A stretch of 64,000 bases of DNA. Origin: Agapanthus africanus (taxonomy: Eukaryota > Streptophyta > Magnoliopsida > Asparagales > Amaryllidaceae). Shown here piece by piece: positions 58,098 to 64,000 of this stretch. The DNA lies in the NCBI GenBank assembly GCA_030015575.1, contig CM057337.1, forward strand, positions 295,144,044-295,208,043. Reading direction: 5' to 3'. The notes under the pieces are model-generated. The model did not search any database and was not told the DNA's origin. It was given only the letters and a program-made list of their open reading frames with translations. How positions within the stretch are numbered: the stretch's first letter is position 1; each line of letters begins with the position of its first letter. A program made the position numbers and the translations under genes.

Positions 58098-60236
58098 CTG
58101 GAGAGAGAGAGAAGAAAACACTCTGCGTGCGCCCTTGCAAGATTAGATTGGTTATTTATTTTATCTAATCAGGATGGCTCCCACTGTTTTTATCAAATCT
58201 TCCTTCAAACCCTAAAAGGAAAGACTAGCCGGGATTAATCACACTCTACAAGTTCGCCAATCTTTCAGCCAGGCCAGTGTCGGTACTTTGAGGGTGGTTC
58301 CCCGTGCTTTCGTACGGACTTAATTACAGTAAAGCTCGTTTTCCCAGAGGCGTAACCTCGTTGACACCTTTCTAGACACCTACATGATCGGCTAACTGTA
58401 AAGTGCAATACTCTCCCAGGAGTAACAATTACTCGCAGTGGGTATCGGGATCCAACTATCATATAGAAGGTATGCAATCTCATTACAAGTTTCAACACTT
58501 GAAACTCCCGATAATGGTTTTTACCCCTAGCACCTATGACCTTGGCTAAGGTCAACAAATCATAGGTATTAGTCAAGTTCTACCCGTCATTTCGTGATTA
58601 ATTAGACCCACCCACATGACCCTTGGATAAGGTCAACAAAGCCACATGACTGTCCTAACTAATCGCATCATATGCTGTGTAGGAAGACATCACTTAGCTA
58701 CCGAACACTACGCCTCAGCTATGGTCGACAAACGTAGCACGAATAGTAAGTACTCTACTTCCTAAAATGACGGAGGTTTGCTGATGGTTTTTATGAAAAC
58801 CTTTAACGCTTTGAACTTGATCTCGTTGCGGAATCAAATGGTTTTTAAATGGAATGTTTTTGAGGCTTTTCTAGTTTTACTAAAGGGGTCACCCCCGGTG
58901 AAGGGATCGTCGGCCCTTTCCTCGTCGAATGAGGTGCAGGATATATCATATATATCACTGTGCAAAGCAGAAATTATAGAAGCAATCAAAAGAAAAACCG
59001 AGGGTTGTAGCATCTTCCAGTTATTGCTAAAGGAGTCACTCCCGGTGAAGGGATCTCGGTCCTTTCCTCATCGAATAAGGTGCAGGATGTTCTATAATGA
59101 ACACCGCGATGCAAAGCAAGAACTGTAGCTACCTGTTTTATTTTTGAAATTCGATTCCAAAACATCAATTAGGTTAATTTTCTTTCATTAATCTCATTAA
59201 TGAATGTCCCATCATTTAAGTCCACCTAAACATCACAGATAAATATAACGTACGCTTATGCCATCCTCATTCGCCTCGATGTCCCGTCTGCACCGTTAGG
59301 TTAGGTAACTAACGCCAGAGCGAGGCAGGGCTAGCGCGGGTGTAAAACATAAGCAACGTCTATACAATATATCATATATACTATATACTATATCTATCTG
59401 AACAAATCACAAGATCACATCACAGATAACACAGCAGAAAATATCATATGAAGTATTGGATATACTAGGACGTCCGTGTTTTCAATACGAGCCAGTATAA
59501 AACACGGATTCCACGGTCATGATGAATAGCCAAACCCAAACTCCTAGACCACTACGAGAGCGGCAAACCCTACCAATTCTAGAGTTAGTAGACCCGGACT
59601 CGACTCCTCGAGTTGGTGTCCCACTGGACCCCATAACCCGGTTACTTGTGCCCTCCTCCTTGGGTCTATCCTAGTGCGGAAAAGTAAATAATATACAAAT
59701 GGTGACATCATCCGCAACCTGGAAGTGCCCTAATAAAATAATATTACATACAAGTTTTTACATGAATGAAAATGATAAAAACACTCATCTCACATAAAAA
59801 CCCCCGGCTATTCAAACACGACGATCCAATATAACATATCCAGCAACACAAAACATCACATGTCATCAACGTAAGTAAATATGCCCATCCCAATTGTCGT
59901 TGACATATAGCAACGAAACCGGCGATATCACATATTACACTTACGGTCACAGAAAAGAAAGTGTAAAACTACAACAGTTGGAATCTGCAAACTCTTTAGA
60001 CATCGCATGCCTAACCAAATGAATTCTTTAGACATCGCATGCCTAACAATTATAAACCCCGCATTTTAGTCTCATTATCGAAAACTCTTTTCAATATCAA
60101 GTCGGGCAATTCAACAAGATTCCCGACATCCTGATCGAATGCTCGTCGCAAACTTTAGTAGACGGCCGCACCACTGATACCGTCGACGAAGTGCACCAAG
60201 GCGGAACACCGCTGCCGCGAGCACCCGAACGGATGC
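58098..60236 (-). other. C2 leader, structured
   Basis: Minus strand, from the break at 60236: composite hairpin region near 59575-59635, duplicated module (59125-58865), TTGAC-type hairpins at 58740-58520 including the perfect 8-bp outer stem ACCTATGA/TCATAGGT, and the pyrimidine tract ending CAG at 58098-58119. No gag is recognised. Confidence 0.7.
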
Positions 60237-60654
60237 GGGGTGATGAAAAATGATAAATACAATACCCCAAACATCCATTTACGCTAAAAAAAAGCATTTT
60301 TCTTCAATAATTTCTAAACCATTTTGGCAAATGATTTCGTTCCAAAAACCACATGATAAAATTTTATTTAATGTTTTATGATGCACAAAATTTGTTTCAA
60401 CACATTCCAATTTGTAATTTTCCCTAATTAAATGTATTAGTGACGGCTTAAAATAATAATAAAATAATAATTTTTTCAGAAAATTTGAAATTTCACCAGC
60501 GGCTCAATAAACACCAAATAATAGCAATTACATAGCTAGAATATGTATATTTAATTTTTATAATAAGATATTTGTATTTTGACTTTTTACAGAAAACCAC
60601 CTTATTTTACCGATTTTTTCGAAATTTCACCGAAACGATTTTCAAAACGTTACA
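60237..60654 (-). repeat. G3 3' LTR fragment
   Basis: It ends AAAACGTTACA next to the PPT, the U3 start of this LTR family, but only about 418 bp are present before C2 sequence begins. AT-rich, no gene. Confidence 0.75.
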
Positions 60655-60667
60655 ATCTTCCCCCCTT
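60655..60667 (-). other. Polypurine tract of G3
   Basis: The minus strand reads AGGGGGGAAGAT, directly before TGTAACG; equivalent to 13756-13767 in G2. Confidence 0.85.
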
Positions 60668-61309
60668 AAAGAAATTCGGTCCCCGAATTTAAATTAAAAC
60701 TTCCCCTAAATACTAAAACACCTAAACCAAAACCATTAAGTCGCCGGGGCTCCGAAATTGTAAATACATAAAACAAATCGTAGCGCAGCGCATGCGCATA
60801 AAAAAAATGAGCATATAACTCAAATCAAAACTCCGTCAAGCATCCCGCAATTATCGGAATCATGGAGAAGACATCAATGCCAAATCCAAATCAAAACCAA
60901 TATGACATAACTCGAAACTATACATGTAAATATCGAATCTATATCTGTAAGTATCTGAAGGAAATGCATGCTAAATCTCTTTAAGTCGTTGTGCAACGCG
61001 TATAACACTGCACAGTGGCGGACGTCTATCATAAGAAAATATCTATATACATATATACCTTTGTTTGAAATGTACGTTCCGCCGTTTTGGAAACAATTTA
61101 GAAGGGTCTCCTTGTTTTAAACATTTCGTGTCACATCAGACACGTAGGTAAATACTGAGGCTATAGCTCGCTTTTTGGAAATCCCTTCAATAACTATCAA
61201 TGCATGCAAAAATATATTCAGGTACTGTCCTCTGACTAGTCCTGCTCAGTACGAAAAAACATAGCAATATCATAAAAACGTACTGCTCTATACGAAATCA
61301 ATCCCAAAA
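60668..61309 (-). other. G3 interior, 3' side, no gene seen
   Basis: After the conserved 3' untranslated border there is AT-rich sequence with no open frame or motif that I can name. Confidence 0.6.
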
Positions 61310-61860
61310 TATGCACATGAATGTTATGTGCGTCTGGTGCGCACGGAAATCAAAATCCATGAATGTGCCATACATGCGCACAGAAATAACATCTAAGTGT
61401 ATCGGGTGTGCACGAAATATCTGTCGTAGGCAACATGTGTGCCTGACAGCAAAATCAGGTGCATCTGACATGCACGAAAAATTCTCAATATAGTGCCTCT
61501 GGTGTGCACCAAAATCACCCTTCAAAACATGCGCCCAACATGCGCGAAAATCCAAATCTGGTGCATCCATCGTGCATGAAATCATGAAGTCCAATATCAA
61601 GCGCCGAACGTGCGCAAAATCAATCAGGTGCACAAGGTGCACAAAACAAATATCGAGTATCACAATCGAAATCGAAGTCCAGTGCATCTAAGTGCACAAA
61701 AGGCGTATCACTGCACTGCAAGCATATATAAACTATACAGAGTGCAGGAACGAAATCGTGTGCATGCATACGCACAAAACCAACTCAACTGTTTAAAACC
61801 GTAAAATCACAAACATGTGAAACTAAAGCACGAAAACGATATCAAGTGCAACACTGTGCA
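61310..61860. repeat. Array of about ten small hairpin units in the G3 interior
   Basis: Units recur every 30-45 bp. Each is a short stem built on GTGC/GCAC-type words followed by an A-rich spacer, often AAAATC. Examples: GTGCAT-CTGAC-ATGCAC; GCGC-CCAACAT-GCGC; GCGC-CGAACGT-GCGC; GTGCAC-AAG-GTGCAC; GTGCA-TCTAAG-TGCAC. Stem sequences differ but stay self-complementary. On the minus strand it reads as a 129-codon frame (61298-61687) with degenerate DFRAHQTH-like repeats. The G1/G2 LTRs hold shorter versions of the same unit. Confidence 0.65.
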
Positions 61861-62329
61861 AAGATCGTAAATCCTCAATCATCAAAATCAAATCATACGA
61901 ATAAATCAACCAAAATATCGTAATCAATAATGGCGGAATAGTACTGCTCAAGCGCATCCTCTAAGAATCTCGGCCAACTGTCGCGGTCACTAGTGGGACG
62001 TCTCGTCGATGATCATGAACTCTGTCCTACTGGTGTGTGTAACCATGACCACTCCTGGGTCAGGGTCTTCACTGTGTATTACCAATCTTTTGGTCCATCG
62101 GCTCATCGGCCCTGTCGGGTGTGCTAACGGGGATGATCCAGTTCTGGCACGTCTCTTGTCATCTCCCGGTCAATCATCACGACCACTCGTAAGATAGCAT
62201 ATCACTGGCGTCGGCCTCTGGCTCTCTGAATGTACATGACACATCTGATCCTGGGTGCAAGTATCATTGCAGCAGTGTCCTGTAAGGAATCCTGCTCACG
62301 GTCTATTCCATGTCTCGTCTCTGCCAACT

Positions 62330-62830
62330 GTCCGGAAGTCATCGTCCTTTCCTATATCTGCATCTTGCTCTGGAACGGCTGCACACCCATCGCGACTCCT
62401 TCTGGAAGGTATATCGAGTACTCTGCCACGGCATGCGCATCGCATCTCTGATGTCGGCGGAGTGGAACGTCATCTCATCTAGATCTGGTACGAACCTCTT
62501 ACTCCACTTTTCTCTAATGTCGTCTGCTTTGGACTCGTCTCGTCGCGGCCGCATGGACTGAGCTCCAACGACTATCCTCGTATCTGGAGTCTCACAAGAA
62601 TGCATCTCACCACCAAGCATCCGATTGAAGTCGAACCATTCGATCGATTCGTCGAAACCTCGTAATCCCCCAAGAGCTCAACATCTTGGTACAGTTTAAT
62701 AGCATCGAATATATATACCACAGCATCGGTGGTCCAGCCGTAGAAGGGCAAACCCAAGCCTCACTAATAGCGCCGTAGAACTGCCGCAAACCCGAAGGTT
62801 CAAAGGCTTCCACATGGTCATTAAGTCGAG
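62330..62830 (-). pseudogene. Possible gag relic in G3, weak
   Basis: Fragments in different minus-strand frames have a gag-like feel: VEAFEPSGLRQFYG, VVYIFDAIKLYQDVELLGDYE, a WW pair near 62610, and DDIREKWSKRFVP. The order would fit a capsid domain, but there is no continuous frame and no clear match to the gag of G1 or G2. I would not rely on it without a profile search. Confidence 0.25.
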
Positions 62831-63480
62831 TTAGGGTTTCATTCTTCTAGAGGGACCATAGAATTGCCTGCATGTCTTTCCGACTACTTTAAACTTGGAA
62901 TAATAGGTTTCCGACATTCGATCGTCTCTGTCGACCCTCACGTCTCTGCGTGAAGTCGTCTCTAGCTGGAAGCAATCTATCTGATGACCTCGCATCGGGG
63001 TAGGCGAACGAACCACCTGTCCTAGTCATTCATCATCGGGTGACTAGCGACCTTCTATCATTTATTCGTACACCTCGCCCCGCAATAGCTCCAACATATG
63101 GGGCGATATCTCGTCGCTCGCAGCAACAACAGGCTCGCTCGTCTGCACGCTGAACAGTGCCTCAATCATCAGGAGTAAGCAACACACCAACGGTCATCAA
63201 AATCTGGCTGGCCTCCATCATTGGCTCAATTCTCTAGTGTCGATCAGCACCTCCGAGTAACCTCATAAAGGCGATCCGCCAATTGCTCGTGCCGCGGAAA
63301 CACAGTAAAAAGACACATCTCTGCAATCGTGTGTCGCCGGAATTTCGCCCTGGTCAGTCCTCGTTCGTGACGAGCTTGTGCAGACCGCAACTCTAGCCGT
63401 AGCTCTCCCTGCCCGTAACCGTAGCAGCAAAACCATGACTGGTACTGATGAGGCTAGATCGGAATGAATATAATACTGAA
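62831..63480. other. G3 interior, 5' side, no gene seen
   Basis: Mixed-composition sequence without a frame longer than about 60 codons that makes sense on either strand. In G1/G2 this position would be the gag start and its leader. Confidence 0.5.
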
Positions 63481-63625
63481 CAAGGAAATGTACATCCTAA
63501 GGCTTCATAAGTGGAGTGGCGTGTCGTAAATATGCCGCGGAACATACCAACGGTACGTCACTCTACTTTAGTCACCTATTCCATCAATCAAGGGTCATCC
63601 TACGCTCCGAAGGTTAAAACCTAAC

Positions 63626-63637
63626 GCTCTGATACCA
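63626..63637 (-). other. Primer-binding site of G3
   Basis: The minus strand reads TGGTATCAGAGC, four bases inside the LTR. Confidence 0.9.
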
Positions 63638-63641
63638 ACTT

Positions 63642-64000
63642 TTTCACGACCCGAAAGTACGGAACATGACCGGCACTTAAACTACGAACGTCTCGAGGCG
63701 TACGTAATCTAAGTAAACCGAAAACCCAGAAATCCAAACCAAGAAAAGTAGTAGAGTGCAGGAAAAACCAACTTAAAGCAAGTAGTTTCAATAGCATAAG
63801 CTGAATTATGCGGTTTTTAAAACATCAAAAATTTACTGAAAATTTCGGCAGTCTCCTTTGTAAATACTGGCCCCCAAACGGAATACAACATGAATAGTAT
63901 ACGAAATCAAGAAAAAGGCATCCCCAAGCGGGAGCTAGCTCTTCGTCAATCGACGGTCACAACCACACAAGCAATATAATATACAACGCCAACGGCGAGG
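63642..64000 (-). repeat. G3 5' LTR, partial at the window edge
   Basis: It starts TTTCACGACCC, the family's TGTCACGACCC with the terminal G changed, then GACCGGCACTTAAACTACG and CGGCAGTCTCCTTTGTAAA, shared with the G2 LTRs. It continues beyond the window. Confidence 0.88.

Larger units (their letters stand above)
53074..60236 (-). mobile_element. Ty1/copia element C2, right part lost or displaced by G3
   Basis: Minus strand: leader (60236-58098), pol (58090-55295), PPT and 3' LTR (55282-53074). It inserted into the leader of C1. The first kilobase of the leader, the PBS and the 5' LTR are not in the window; similarity breaks at 60236, where G3 starts. Pol is broken. Confidence 0.9.
60237..64000 (-). 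mobile_element. Ty3/gypsy-derived element G3, no intact gag-pol, right end outside window
   Basis: Minus strand: 5' LTR from the window edge to 63642, PBS, about 3 kb of interior, PPT at 60655-60667 and a 3' LTR fragment at 60237-60654. Both interior borders match G1/G2: AAGAAATTCGGTCCCCGAATT after the PPT, and ATGCCGCGGAACATAC plus CTCCGAAGG before the PBS. The interior has no recognisable RT, RNase H or integrase. It looks like a large non-autonomous derivative. The plus-strand left end lacks the LTR terminus TGTCACGACC. Confidence 0.8.

Noticed and set aside
61310..61860. CRISPR-like array
   Set aside because: Units are degenerate, have no constant repeat with unique spacers, and lie inside a plant retrotransposon.

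Overview
This window is plant intergenic DNA built almost entirely from nested LTR retrotransposons. I recognise no host gene, rRNA, tRNA or CRISPR array. The organism is very probably a flowering plant: two superfamilies typical of large plant genomes (Ty3/gypsy and Ty1/copia) are stacked inside one another, their primer-binding sites match plant initiator tRNA-Met (TGGTATCAGAGC), the target-site duplications are 5 bp, and all coding regions are broken. The sequence does not tell me which plant.

Layout. (1) 1-7101: minus-strand Ty3/gypsy element 'G1', cut by the window's left edge; its right end is a 3.3-kb LTR. (2) 7102-26158: plus-strand, very degraded copia element 'A', interrupted at 10269-22155 by (3) a complete minus-strand gypsy element 'G2' with 3.48-kb LTRs and TSD TCTTC. 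(4) At 26159 the 3' LTR of A is broken by minus-strand copia 'C1'. (5) The 3' LTR of C1 is broken by plus-strand copia 'B1' (26763-47489, TSD AGAAT). (6) The RT gene of B1 is broken by plus-strand copia 'B2' (34229-44561, two 2206-bp LTRs, TSD GTATA/GAATA). (7) The rest of C1 runs to 53073, where minus-strand copia 'C2' (53074-60236) has inserted. (8) C2 is broken at 60237 by gypsy 'G3', which has gypsy PPT, PBS and LTR ends but a 3-kb interior without a gag-pol. The deepest chain is A > C1 > B1 > B2, four levels.

How the parts work together. In G1 and G2 the order is gag, protease, RT, RNase H, integrase with a chromodomain-like tail, the layout of Tekay/Del-like chromoviruses (clade name inferred). 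The copia elements carry protease, GAG-pre-integrase, integrase, RT and RNase H relics after an unusually long leader (about 3 kb between PBS and protease) in which I find no gag. B1, B2, C1 and C2 share some of the same pol lesions, although the LTRs of B1 and B2 are almost identical. They therefore look like non-autonomous copies moved by proteins supplied in trans.

The most interesting signal is structural. The copia family has a series of short, near-perfect hairpins, many with 3-nt loops, in its LTR and leader. Copies differ by paired (compensatory) substitutions, so the fold rather than the sequence seems to be kept. A related idea appears in G3: an array of about ten small hairpin units whose stems differ but whose layout is constant.
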